Shown here in pieces: positions 5,155 to 10,110 of a stretch of DNA of 10,110 bases. The stretch spans positions 1 to 10,110 of the forward strand of contig CAYQQO010000020.1 of NCBI GenBank assembly GCA_964420115.1, in the 5' to 3' direction. A model generated the notes under the pieces. It saw only the letters and a program-made list of their open reading frames with translations. It searched no databases and was not told the DNA's origin. Position 1 is the stretch's first letter. Every line of letters starts with the position of its first letter. A program made the translations under genes and the position numbers. Source of the stretch: CAYQQO01 sp964420115. GTDB lineage: Bacteria > Patescibacteriota > Minisyncoccia > Portnoybacterales > UBA2143.

Positions 5155-6327
5155 TTATTCTCTGGCTAAATAATAGCTGCGTTTTTCAAAAAAATATTCC
5201 GCCTCCTTGTTAATTTCTTCTATTGTCTCATCAGAGCTCAAATTTTCAATGCTTTCAAAAAAAGAAGCTACCCGGCCGAAATAGCATGGACGAAGTATTT
5301 CAATCAATGACGGCTTTGATTCTTTTTTATAAGCGTATAGAAAATCATAAACAATTACTGCCCACAAATCTCTTTCTATGCCGCTTTCCTGGCCCTGGCG
5401 AATTCTATTTAATCTTTTGCACGCTTCAGAACTAACAATATTTTTTATAGAAGACCAGTAGAAACTAAGCCCGTCTATAAAGGTCTTTCTAAAAATTTGC
5501 TTGTTTAGTTGAGTGCTTGTTAAATCAAACATTTCACTGCCGCCTAAAACTTCCACCTTTTCTATTTCTTTAATATTTCTAATTCTTTTTTCTTCTTTTA
5601 AAATTATTTCAAAAAGCGTTTTAACTACCTGAAGAAACATAGGACTTAAAGAAGGATCTGAAAGCTTGTGTATTTTAGCGTCTAAATTAACCTGGGCTGT
5701 TTTCAGCCCTGCCAAATATACGTTAAGGGTCATAAAGATATCAATGCCAAAACGGTAAGCTTCTTCCCCCCATTCTTTTTCAAGCCATAAATCAACAGCT
5801 TTATTGGAGAAGGCGAAATCACCGCCAATGGGCTGTCGGACCCCCCGGCCAAAAAGGCCGTAAACCAACGGACAGACCAAATGATTGGTAATAGTGGCGT
5901 CATGTTTGTAGCGGGCGTAATAAGGAGTTAAATAGTCGTAGCCATCCAGTATTGGCTCAACCATTCGCTTGACCCAAGCCGGCTGAATGCTTTTTAAATC
6001 AGCGTCAAAAGTAAGGCCGACTTTTCCTTCCATTCTTTTTATTATTGAAAAAAGGTTATGGAAGTTATAACCTTTGCCCTTGAGACTCTTTTCAGTGCTG
6101 ACATATATTTTAGGGATATTGCCCTTGCTTTCTAAAAAAGCTTCTTGTGTCCCGTCAGTTGAATGATTGTCAACATTAATAATAACAGATTGTTTTTTTG
6201 GAAAATATGTTTCCAGCCCGCGGCTTGCCTGTCCAACAACAAAGGGGATATTATCCGCTTCATTGTAAGAAGGAACACCAACAACAATTTCGGCTTTTTG
6301 AATATTTTGAGGATTAATTATTTTCAT
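5155..6327 (-). CDS. GT-A fold glycosyltransferase resembling mannosylglycerate / glucosyl-3-phosphoglycerate synthases
   Basis: A protein of 390 residues from the ATG at 6327 (a TTG one codon earlier is possible). Counting from that TTG, the N-terminal nucleotide-sugar fold starts with EIVVGVPSYNEADNI (14-28), a family-2-like opening. DAD at 109-111 is the metal and nucleotide-sugar site. QPIGGDFAFS (166-175) and FGIDIFMT (194-201) follow, and His221 in AKIHKL lies where mannosylglycerate synthase has its metal-binding histidine. The C-terminal third is helical with DLWAVIVYDFLYAY and YFGRVASF. This combination recalls the GT78/GT81 enzymes that make mannosyl- or glucosyl-glycerate, but donor and acceptor cannot be read from sequence. 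No transmembrane segment is present, so it is cytoplasmic. The start overlaps the nuclease stop by one base (TGATG), implying coupled translation; DUF167 follows after 5 nt. Confidence 0.8.
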   Translation of the reverse strand: MKIINPQNIQKAEIVVGVPSYNEADNIPFVVGQASRGLETYFPKKQSVIINVDNHSTDGTQEAFLESKGNIPKIYVSTEKSLKGKGYNFHNLFSIIKRMEGKVGLTFDADLKSIQPAWVKRMVEPILDGYDYLTPYYARYKHDATITNHLVCPLVYGLFGRGVRQPIGGDFAFSNKAVDLWLEKEWGEEAYRFGIDIFMTLNVYLAGLKTAQVNLDAKIHKLSDPSLSPMFLQVVKTLFEIILKEEKRIRNIKEIEKVEVLGGSEMFDLTSTQLNKQIFRKTFIDGLSFYWSSIKNIVSSEACKRLNRIRQGQESGIERDLWAVIVYDFLYAYKKESKPSLIEILRPCYFGRVASFFESIENLSSDETIEEINKEAEYFFEKRSYYLARE

Positions 6328-7016
6328 CAAAAATCTCTTTGCTTATCCCTCCATTGGCAATACTGACACTGGCTATTCCCCAAAGGCGGCTTATCCATCC
6401 TTAAAACCCTAACCGCCTCCTCAATAACAGGATAGACGCCATCAGGATAAGCTGCCACCTCCTTTAAAATTTCCCTAAACAAAAGCTGGCTTTTAAAATT
6501 ATCTCTTTCTTTATCAACCTGATAAAAAATGAAATAGGCCTTTCTTTTTGTTTTGTAGCCCATTTTCTCAATAATAAAGGTATAGACATCCATTTGGAAC
6601 TGGTAGTCAGGGTAAATAACAATTTCCCGCGCCCCGCTTGTTTTGTAATCAATAACTGCCACTCCCCCACCTTCAAACTCTAAACAGTCATCAATTGCTC
6701 CAAAAAGCTCAATATTTAAATCCTTATCATACCAATCAAGCCCGGAAAAATTATCCCGCCATTTATCTAAAAGAATCTGGTCAGAAAATAGCTTAGCGCC
6801 GGGAATATTTTTTAAGACAGGCGGCACCTCCCCCCTGCCTCTGTAGCCGTCAAATTCCCTTTTAGCCAGTTTATCAGCCGCGTCAGATAAAGTATATGGA
6901 TAGGGCTGGGGCCTTTTGGCGATTCTTTTTCTATCAAGCCAAAAACAGCGGGGACATTCCCGAAATAACTGCAGGCCGTATCGAGATAATCTTAACTTTT
7001 GATCTCCGATTAACAT
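6327..7016 (-). CDS. PD-(D/E)XK superfamily nuclease, RecB/Cas4-like, with two cysteine pairs
   Basis: A 229-residue protein with the RecB-type nuclease core. Asp109 lies in GAIDD, Asp123-x-Lys125 in VIDYKTSG, and the helix QFQMDVY (139-145) supplies the Q-x3-Y motif. Cysteines occur as CPRC (21-24) near the N-terminus and CQYC (217-220) near the C-terminus. This resembles the split cysteine ligands that hold an Fe-S cluster around the nuclease fold in Cas4 and AddB. No helicase domain, cas gene or CRISPR array is nearby, so a repair or DNA-processing role is more likely than adaptation. AGGAAG about 8 nt upstream of the ATG is a good ribosome binding site. The stop overlaps the next start (TGATG). 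Confidence 0.87.
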   Translation of the reverse strand: MLIGDQKLRLSRYGLQLFRECPRCFWLDRKRIAKRPQPYPYTLSDAADKLAKREFDGYRGRGEVPPVLKNIPGAKLFSDQILLDKWRDNFSGLDWYDKDLNIELFGAIDDCLEFEGGGVAVIDYKTSGAREIVIYPDYQFQMDVYTFIIEKMGYKTKRKAYFIFYQVDKERDNFKSQLLFREILKEVAAYPDGVYPVIEEAVRVLRMDKPPLGNSQCQYCQWRDKQRDF

Positions 7017-7042
7017 ATTAGATGCTTCCTATTAATGTTTAA

Positions 7043-7234
7043 TTAAGAATTCTTTTTAATAAAATTTTTTATGGAGCGATCGTGTGTTTTTTCGGCCTCT
7101 TCAGAAAAAAAACAGGCCGGCAGTTCTTTTCTTTCTATGTGGTATTTAACACACTGACAACAAAGCCCCTTTTTAGAACAAGAGATATAAGTGCATGGAC
7201 AATTTTTTGTATTTTCTTCTTGTCGGCAATCCAT
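7043..7234 (-). CDS. Cysteine-rich small protein, DUF6485-like
   Basis: A 63-residue soluble protein with eight cysteines (3, 12, 14, 19, 25, 26, 28, 41), arranged as NCPC, SCSKKGLCCQC and ACFF, followed by EKTHDRSIKNFI. The pattern matches my recollection of the DUF6485 family, whose members keep these cysteines and the ELPACFF and RSIxNF stretches. The cysteines suggest one or two zinc or Fe-S sites; no function is known. No clear Shine-Dalgarno precedes the ATG. It sits 47 nt after the PspC gene and 26 nt before the nuclease gene, on the same strand. Confidence 0.8.
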   Translation of the reverse strand: MDCRQEENTKNCPCTYISCSKKGLCCQCVKYHIERKELPACFFSEEAEKTHDRSIKNFIKKNS

Positions 7235-7281
7235 TTTTAATTATTACCCATTGCGAGACGCGTTCTCATAAAATTGTGTTT

Positions 7282-7479
7282 TTAATCCGGTTTTTTAGGA
7301 ATAATAATAATGGCCAGTAAATAGATAATTATCCCCGGAACAAGGCCGGTAAAAACAGTAATGAGCACCCAGATAAGACGCAGAACAACCGGATCAATAT
7401 CAGTATATTCGCCCAACCCCCCAAAAACACCCGCTATAATTTTGTTTTTATCACTGCGATAAAGTTTTTTAGTTGACAT
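7282..7479 (-). CDS. PspC domain protein (envelope-stress regulator-like)
   Basis: A 65-residue protein that is essentially one PspC domain. KKLYRSDKNKIIAGVFGGL (4-22) leads into GEYTDIDPVVLRLIWVL (23-39) and a hydrophobic hairpin (about 34-60), ending in IIIPKKPD. In enterobacteria PspC is an inner-membrane partner that activates the phage-shock response. Stand-alone domains like this are widespread and their targets are mostly unknown. AAAGGGG 5-11 nt before the ATG is a strong ribosome binding site. A terminator for the upstream gene lies just in front (7518-7552), so a promoter of its own is expected, but none is convincing. Confidence 0.93.
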   Translation of the reverse strand: MSTKKLYRSDKNKIIAGVFGGLGEYTDIDPVVLRLIWVLITVFTGLVPGIIIYLLAIIIIPKKPD

Positions 7480-7517
7480 ATTTTCCCCTTTCTTTATTCT
7501 ATCCTATCAGATTTTTG

Positions 7518-7552
7518 AAAAAAGAAAAAGAGCTGACCGCCAGCCCTCTCTT
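7518..7552 (-). terminator. Probable rho-independent terminator
   Basis: On the minus strand GCTG (7544-7541), loop GCGGT, and CAGC (7535-7532) extend by G-U, G-C and A-U pairs to roughly 9 bp. TCTTTTTCTTTTTT follows. It lies 19 nt after the stop of the 84-residue membrane protein gene and would end the DUF5676-PEBP-idi cluster. Confidence 0.7.
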
Positions 7553-7570
7553 CTAATAAAAAACATCAGA

Positions 7571-7825
7571 TTAACGGCCCTTCCCATAAAGCTTCTTCCA
7601 CCAATAACTTGCCTGCCACATACCGAATAAAATACCAATAGCCAAAAACATAGCTGTGGCAATATAATGAACAACCACCAAATCCCCCCAAGTGAATCCA
7701 AAGCCATACTTGCCAAAATTGTCCGCCAACAGACCAAGATACCAGATTTCAAGCAGCCCATGAACAATAAACTGAAGAAGAATTCCCACAACGACCCAAG
7801 AAATATAATAGTATACTTTTTTCAT
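7571..7825 (-). CDS. Small membrane protein of unknown function
   Basis: An 84-residue protein with two predicted transmembrane segments: about residues 6-24 (ISWVVVGILLQFIVHGLLE) and 48-68 (LVVVHYIATAMFLAIGILFGM). It ends in a basic-aromatic tail, SYWWKKLYGKGR. The loop between them, GKYGFGFTWGD, is rich in aromatic residues and glycine. I do not recognise a named family. The composition is coherent, and the gene has a proper position between the 62-residue basic protein (27 nt upstream) and a terminator (19 nt downstream). Overlapping frames in this region are not coding-like. No Shine-Dalgarno is visible. Confidence 0.75.
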   Translation of the reverse strand: MKKVYYYISWVVVGILLQFIVHGLLEIWYLGLLADNFGKYGFGFTWGDLVVVHYIATAMFLAIGILFGMWQASYWWKKLYGKGR

Positions 7826-7852
7826 AATTTAAAATTTTATTAATTTGTTTAT

Positions 7853-8041
7853 TTATTTTTGTGACTTTTTTAAAAATTCTTCTTGAGACAGCCAAGGCGC
7901 TATTTTTCTAACTTTTTCCAATAATTTTTCTTTTTCTTGATTGCTTTTAGCCAAAGAATATTTTTTCCTTAAATAGCGAAGCTTCCGCTTTCTTACGCGG
8001 CGCCTGTGAATTATGGTTTTGCTTACCTGCCCCCTTTTCAT
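7853..8041 (-). CDS. Small highly basic protein, possibly DUF6800-like
   Basis: A 62-residue protein with an Arg/Lys-rich helix (HRRRVRKRKLRYLRKKY, 12-28), then a predicted coiled helix ending LEKVRKIAPWLSQEEFL (41-57). The shape, a basic stretch followed by a short KxxPWLSxEEF ending, fits a recurrent family of tiny bacterial proteins that I recall as DUF6800; this assignment is tentative. It could bind nucleic acid or the ribosome, judging from charge only. GGGGGGAG just before the ATG is the strongest ribosome binding site in the window, which suggests high translation. It lies 19 nt after idi. Confidence 0.75.
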   Translation of the reverse strand: MKRGQVSKTIIHRRRVRKRKLRYLRKKYSLAKSNQEKEKLLEKVRKIAPWLSQEEFLKKSQK

Positions 8042-8052
8042 ATTCTCCCCCC
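8042..8052 (-). promoter_or_regulatory. Strong Shine-Dalgarno for the 62-residue basic protein
   Basis: GGGGGGAG on the minus strand (8045-8052) ends 3 nt before the ATG. Several other genes here lack a visible Shine-Dalgarno, so this one stands out and fixes the start. Confidence 0.7.
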
Positions 8053-8060
8053 TTTTTTTA

Positions 8061-8567
8061 TTAAACCGCTTTAAGGACCCTATCTAATGACAAACGAAAC
8101 CAATAAGTATATTTTTCTGGGTTTTTGTTAATATCTTCCTGCAGTTCTTTTTTATCTGCCCATTTCCAGTCAGCCGCTTCTTCCCTGTTTATTACTGGTT
8201 CGCCATCAAAATGCCCAATAAAAACATGGTCAATTTCATGTTCAAACAAATTTCCTAATTTTATTTTGTAATAAAAGTTAAAAACTTCTTTAAGGGGGCG
8301 ATCGATCCCCATTTCTTCCTTCAGTCTGTCTCTTGCTTCTTCTTCAATGGTTCTGTTTGGCCGCGGATGAGAACAGCAGGTATTGGACCAGAGGCCGCCG
8401 GAATGATATTTATCATAAGCTCTTTGCTGAAGAAGCATCTGACCTTTGGAATTAAAAATAAAGATTGAGAAAGCGCGATGAAGCCTTCCTTCCTGATGAG
8501 CTTTTAGCTTTTCTCCTAAGCCAATTTGATTATCGTCTTGGTCAACTAAAATAATTTGGTCATTCAT
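8061..8567 (-). CDS. idi: Isopentenyl-diphosphate delta-isomerase, type I (Nudix fold)
   Basis: A 168-residue cytoplasmic enzyme that interconverts isopentenyl and dimethylallyl diphosphate, the two C5 isoprenoid precursors. The type I pattern is clear: RLHRAFSIFIFN (28-39), then WSNTCCSHP (60-68) with the catalytic cysteine at 65 and metal-ligand His67. A Nudix-like helix EEEARDRLKEEMG follows, then FEHEIDHVF (108-116) with Glu109/Glu111, matching the catalytic and metal-binding glutamates of the E. coli enzyme. The C-terminal W-x-W (134-136) and YTYWFRL are also typical. Length is normal. The ATG follows the PEBP stop after one base (TAGTATG), so translation is coupled. No other isoprenoid gene is in the window. 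Confidence 0.96.
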   Translation of the reverse strand: MNDQIILVDQDDNQIGLGEKLKAHQEGRLHRAFSIFIFNSKGQMLLQQRAYDKYHSGGLWSNTCCSHPRPNRTIEEEARDRLKEEMGIDRPLKEVFNFYYKIKLGNLFEHEIDHVFIGHFDGEPVINREEAADWKWADKKELQEDINKNPEKYTYWFRLSLDRVLKAV

Positions 8568-8568
8568 A

Positions 8569-9009
8569 CTACTTTTTTTGGTAAAGTCCGATTAACTCTG
8601 CTTTTTCTATAATTGAATCCTTTATCATAACCTCAATATCTTCTTTGTTTAAAGAAGCGTCTGCTTTAATCTCTTTGTCTAAAGCGTAAAGTTTAAAAAA
8701 ATAGCGGTGGGTTCCGCTGGGCGGGCAAGGTCCGCTGTAATTGTGTTGGTTAAAGCTGTTTATCCCTCCAATCCCCCCTTGAGGAATGGTATTTTCCGGA
8801 ACCAGCGTAGTAGCCGGGTTAATATTAAAAACAAGCCAATGGACCCAAACCCCTGCTGGCGCGTCAGGGTCATCAACAATCAAAACCAATGATTTGGCCT
8901 CTTGGGGCACTTCCTTAAACTCAAGCGGTGGGCTGACATTTTCTCCGTCGCAAGTATATTGAAAAGGAATATCTTGATTATTATTAAAAGCCGGGCTGTT
9001 GATAGTCAT
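8569..9009 (-). CDS. PEBP / YbhB-YbcL family (Raf kinase inhibitor-like) protein
   Basis: A 146-residue protein of the phosphatidylethanolamine-binding fold. The ligand-pocket motifs are VDDPDAP (45-51), VWVHWLVFNI (54-63, His57) and YSGPCPPSGTHRYFFKLYALD (91-111), plus an ending GLYQKK in place of the common GxYxR. There is no signal peptide, so it is probably cytoplasmic. The function of bacterial members is not settled; small anionic ligands bind the pocket. A weak AAAGAT lies about 10 nt upstream of the ATG. It lies 25 nt after the DUF5676-like gene and one base before idi, in one likely operon. Confidence 0.94.
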   Translation of the reverse strand: MTINSPAFNNNQDIPFQYTCDGENVSPPLEFKEVPQEAKSLVLIVDDPDAPAGVWVHWLVFNINPATTLVPENTIPQGGIGGINSFNQHNYSGPCPPSGTHRYFFKLYALDKEIKADASLNKEDIEVMIKDSIIEKAELIGLYQKK

Positions 9010-9034
9010 ATTATTTATCTTTATTAAGTCAAAA

Positions 9035-9298
9035 TTATTTTACAAACCGATCGTAAAGCCAAGCTGAAAGAAAAACAAAAACCCAAACAGAAACAGCCAT
9101 TAGCGCCAATCCCATCAAGGTAAAAGGCCAGTTAATCCCGGGGGCTGATTCAATCAAAGAAATATCATAAGCCGGAGTCATGCTGCCTATATAAATATGG
9201 ATTAAATCAGGCGCAAACAAGACAACAACAATATATATTATATGGCATAATACACTTACTAAAGTTACTGCATTAGCAAGCTTAACTGGTTGCAACAT
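9035..9298 (-). CDS. DUF5676-like two-helix membrane protein
   Basis: An 87-residue protein opening with LQPVKLANAVTLVS. It has hydrophobic segments at about 8-29 and 57-80, an intervening loop DLIHIYIGSMTPAYDIS, and a C-terminal FLSAWLYDRF. The LxPxKLANA start, APDL, and AWLY ending match what I recall of DUF5676, a family of small integral membrane proteins of unknown function. It is the first gene of the group containing PEBP and idi. An extended -10 promoter and a tandem repeat lie upstream. AGAG about 8 nt before the ATG may serve as a weak ribosome binding site. Confidence 0.8.
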   Translation of the reverse strand: MLQPVKLANAVTLVSVLCHIIYIVVVLFAPDLIHIYIGSMTPAYDISLIESAPGINWPFTLMGLALMAVSVWVFVFLSAWLYDRFVK

Positions 9299-9324
9299 AT
9301 TTTTAATCTCTGTTTTTTTACTTT

Positions 9325-9360
9325 AGAAAAGCGAATTTCTTAAGAAAAGCGAATTTCTTA
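9325..9360. repeat. Exact 18-bp tandem duplication upstream of the DUF5676-like gene
   Basis: agaaaagcgaatttctta occurs at 9325-9342 and again, base for base, at 9343-9360. Each unit contains an AGAAA...TTTCT inverted repeat. A third, degenerate copy in inverted orientation (11 of 15 positions) lies at 9375-9389. The array sits between the predicted promoter and the start codon, so an operator or leader-RNA role is possible. Confidence 0.85.
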
Positions 9361-9394
9361 ATTATAAAAAAAACAAAGAACCTCGCTTATTTAT

Positions 9395-9403
9395 ATTATA
9401 CCA
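9395..9403 (-). promoter_or_regulatory. Extended -10 promoter for the DUF5676-PEBP-idi group
   Basis: TGGTATAAT on the minus strand is a perfect extended -10 (TG, one base, TATAAT). The -35 region is poor, which is normal for extended -10 promoters. Transcription would start near 9388, giving a leader of about 90 nt that includes the repeat array. It lies just beyond the yjbQ stop codon, so it may add to readthrough from yjbQ. Confidence 0.5.
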
Positions 9404-9423
9404 AAAAACAATTCAAATTTTAA

Positions 9424-9825
9424 CTATTCTTTAAATATTTTCACTACTACGCTTCTTTCTCTGGCTCGGTTGTCAAAATCAATTAAAACAATTTGCTGCC
9501 AAGCTCCCAGAAGAAGCTTATTGTCTTTGACAGGCACAGATAAGTCCGGCTTAAACAAAGAAGCTAAAAGATGAGCCGCCGCATTGCCTTCTCCCGTTTT
9601 ATTATGCTGATATTCGCCACCAAGAGGGGCCGTCTTTTCAAGAAACTCCTTTAAATCACTGAGAAGGCCTGATTCTTTTTCTAAAACACTTATAGCGCAT
9701 GTCTGATGCGGCACAAAAACAACAGCCAAACCATCTTTTACGCCTGATTTTTCAAACTCCTCTTCCACTTTATCTGTGATATCAATAATATCATTAAATC
9801 CTTTGGTAGAAACTTTAAACTCCAT
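9424..9825 (-). CDS. yjbQ: YjbQ family protein (UPF0047, secondary thiamine-phosphate synthase-like)
   Basis: A 133-residue protein with the full YjbQ signature: VPHQTCAISVLEKESGLLSDL (His40, Glu49, Asp57), YQHN (72-75), GNAAAHL (80-86), SVPV, and LLLGAWQQIVLIDFDNRARER (Trp109, Gln110, Asp118, Arg120, Arg122). The conserved histidines and acids line a metal-containing cleft in known structures. Weak thiamine-phosphate synthase activity has been reported for family members, but the real role is uncertain. Length is typical. A near-consensus promoter ends only 6 nt before the ATG and no Shine-Dalgarno fits, so a leaderless mRNA is likely. No thiamine genes are nearby. Confidence 0.94.
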   Translation of the reverse strand: MEFKVSTKGFNDIIDITDKVEEEFEKSGVKDGLAVVFVPHQTCAISVLEKESGLLSDLKEFLEKTAPLGGEYQHNKTGEGNAAAHLLASLFKPDLSVPVKDNKLLLGAWQQIVLIDFDNRARERSVVVKIFKE

Positions 9826-9831
9826 TCTTTT

Positions 9832-9860
9832 ATAATACCCCCAGCGTTAAATTTGGTCAA
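9832..9860 (-). promoter_or_regulatory. Near-consensus promoter for yjbQ, predicted leaderless
   Basis: TTGACC (9855-9860) and TATTAT (9832-9837) on the minus strand are each one base from consensus and are spaced by exactly 17 bp. The -10 ends 6 nt before the yjbQ ATG, which puts the expected transcription start at or next to the start codon. Confidence 0.7.
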
Positions 9861-9869
9861 CTTCATAGT

Positions 9870-9897
9870 TTGAGCAACAGAAAAAATATAGTATAAT
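9870..9897 (+). promoter_or_regulatory. Plus-strand promoter for the 45-residue protein, predicted leaderless
   Basis: TTGAGC (9870-9875) and a perfect TATAAT (9892-9897) are spaced by 16 bp. The ATG at 9905 follows the -10 by 7 nt, again placing the start site at the initiation codon. It stands back to back with the yjbQ promoter, with 9 bp between the two -35 boxes. Confidence 0.55.
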
Positions 9898-9904
9898 GAA
9901 TAAA

Positions 9905-10042
9905 ATGAAAAATAATTATTCCCGCCTAAAAGAAAAAGCGGAAAGAAAAGCCAAAGAAAGAGAAAAGAAAAAAAGGCCGAAAATGGAAGTTTCCGGGAAA
10001 AGCGTTTTTAAGTTAAAAGAAGCTATTGGCAGAAAAAAATAG
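9905..10042 (+). CDS. Small Lys/Arg-rich protein (45 residues)
   Basis: This is the only plus-strand gene I can support. It encodes 45 residues, starting MKNNYSRLKEKAERKAKE. A strongly basic helical part (residues 7-26, very rich in K, E and R) is followed by a less charged ending, MEVSGKSVFKLKEAIGRKK. The second half, with VSGKSVFKL, is not what random AT-rich DNA gives. I have the impression of similar short proteins in Parcubacteria-like genomes, but cannot confirm it here. A promoter with a perfect TATAAT lies directly upstream and no Shine-Dalgarno is present, consistent with leaderless translation. The function is unknown; charge suggests nucleic-acid or ribosome binding. Confidence 0.6.
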   Translation: MKNNYSRLKEKAERKAKEREKKKRPKMEVSGKSVFKLKEAIGRKK

Positions 10043-10070
10043 CTTTTATCCCCAACTCTGCATAAGTTCA

Positions 10071-10108
10071 CATACATATTGGACTCTTTAAGGGTCTGAA
10101 TATGTATG
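10071..10108. repeat. Long inverted repeat at the window's right edge
   Basis: catacatatt (10071-10080) and aatatgtatg (10099-10108) are perfect 10-bp complements. Inside them GACTC (10082-10086) pairs with GGGTC (10092-10096) through one G-U pair, leaving a TTTAA loop. The whole makes an imperfect hairpin about 28 nt after the stop of the 45-residue gene. The window ends two bases later, so a T-tract or further repeat copies cannot be seen. It may be a terminator or the first unit of a repeat. Confidence 0.5.
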
Positions 10109-10110
10109 CA

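Noticed and set aside
6327..7016. Cas4 adaptation nuclease
   Set aside because: No Cas1, Cas2 or repeats are nearby, and the cysteine spacing is a 2+2 pattern rather than Cas4's usual one plus three; only superfamily membership is supported.
7507..7791. A 94-codon minus-strand frame overlapping the 84-residue membrane protein
   Set aside because: It runs through the terminator hairpin and has an incoherent composition; the other frame has two well-formed membrane helices and a sensible position.
9325..9360. CRISPR array
   Set aside because: The two 18-bp units are directly adjacent with no spacer, and no cas genes are present.

Overview
The window looks like a low-G+C bacterial chromosome segment with short intergenic gaps and several proteins under 100 residues. 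A Parcubacteria-like member of the Candidate Phyla Radiation (Patescibacteria) is the most likely source. The support is inference only: the character of the small proteins (PspC-only, DUF6485-like, DUF5676-like, a 62-residue basic protein, a 45-residue Lys/Arg-rich protein), the type IV pilin-like protein, and the gene-to-gene coupling. There is no marker gene here to fix the lineage. Nearly everything is on the minus strand, so the window is best read from right to left. No mobile element, phage gene or CRISPR array was found.

Layout in transcription order. (a) Around 9830-9900, two back-to-back promoters drive yjbQ on the minus strand and a 45-residue basic protein on the plus strand. Both -10 boxes are so close to their start codons that both mRNAs may be leaderless. 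(b) 9423-7518: a promoter region with an exact 18-bp tandem repeat precedes a DUF5676-like membrane protein, a PEBP/YbhB-like protein, type I isopentenyl-diphosphate isomerase (1 nt from the previous gene), a 62-residue basic protein, an 84-residue membrane protein, and a terminator. (c) 7479-4620: PspC-domain protein, cysteine-rich DUF6485-like protein, PD-(D/E)XK nuclease, a glycosyltransferase resembling glucosyl/mannosyl-glycerate synthases (overlapping the nuclease stop by 1 nt), DUF167 protein, and an unusually short TsaB-like protein. (d) 4527-2530: groES and groEL, with an AT-only 12-bp hairpin ahead of groES, a degenerate dispersed-repeat-like sequence between the two genes, and a strong terminator after groEL. 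(e) 2449-877: a clear promoter, then lemA and htpX, a classic membrane-stress pair. (f) 833-146: a pilin-like gene interrupted by an in-frame TAA but still legible for 32 further codons, then tRNA-Ser(GGA). (g) 1-120: GC-rich REP-like palindromes.

Functionally the window combines protein quality control (GroES/GroEL, HtpX/LemA, PspC), surface structure (pilin), isoprenoid isomerisation, a possible compatible-solute glycosyltransferase, and several uncharacterised small proteins. I see no single new multi-gene defence or biosynthetic system. The observations most worth following up are the interrupted pilin, the half-length TsaB-like protein, the groES leader hairpin, the repeat array upstream of the DUF5676 gene, and the divergent leaderless promoter pair.
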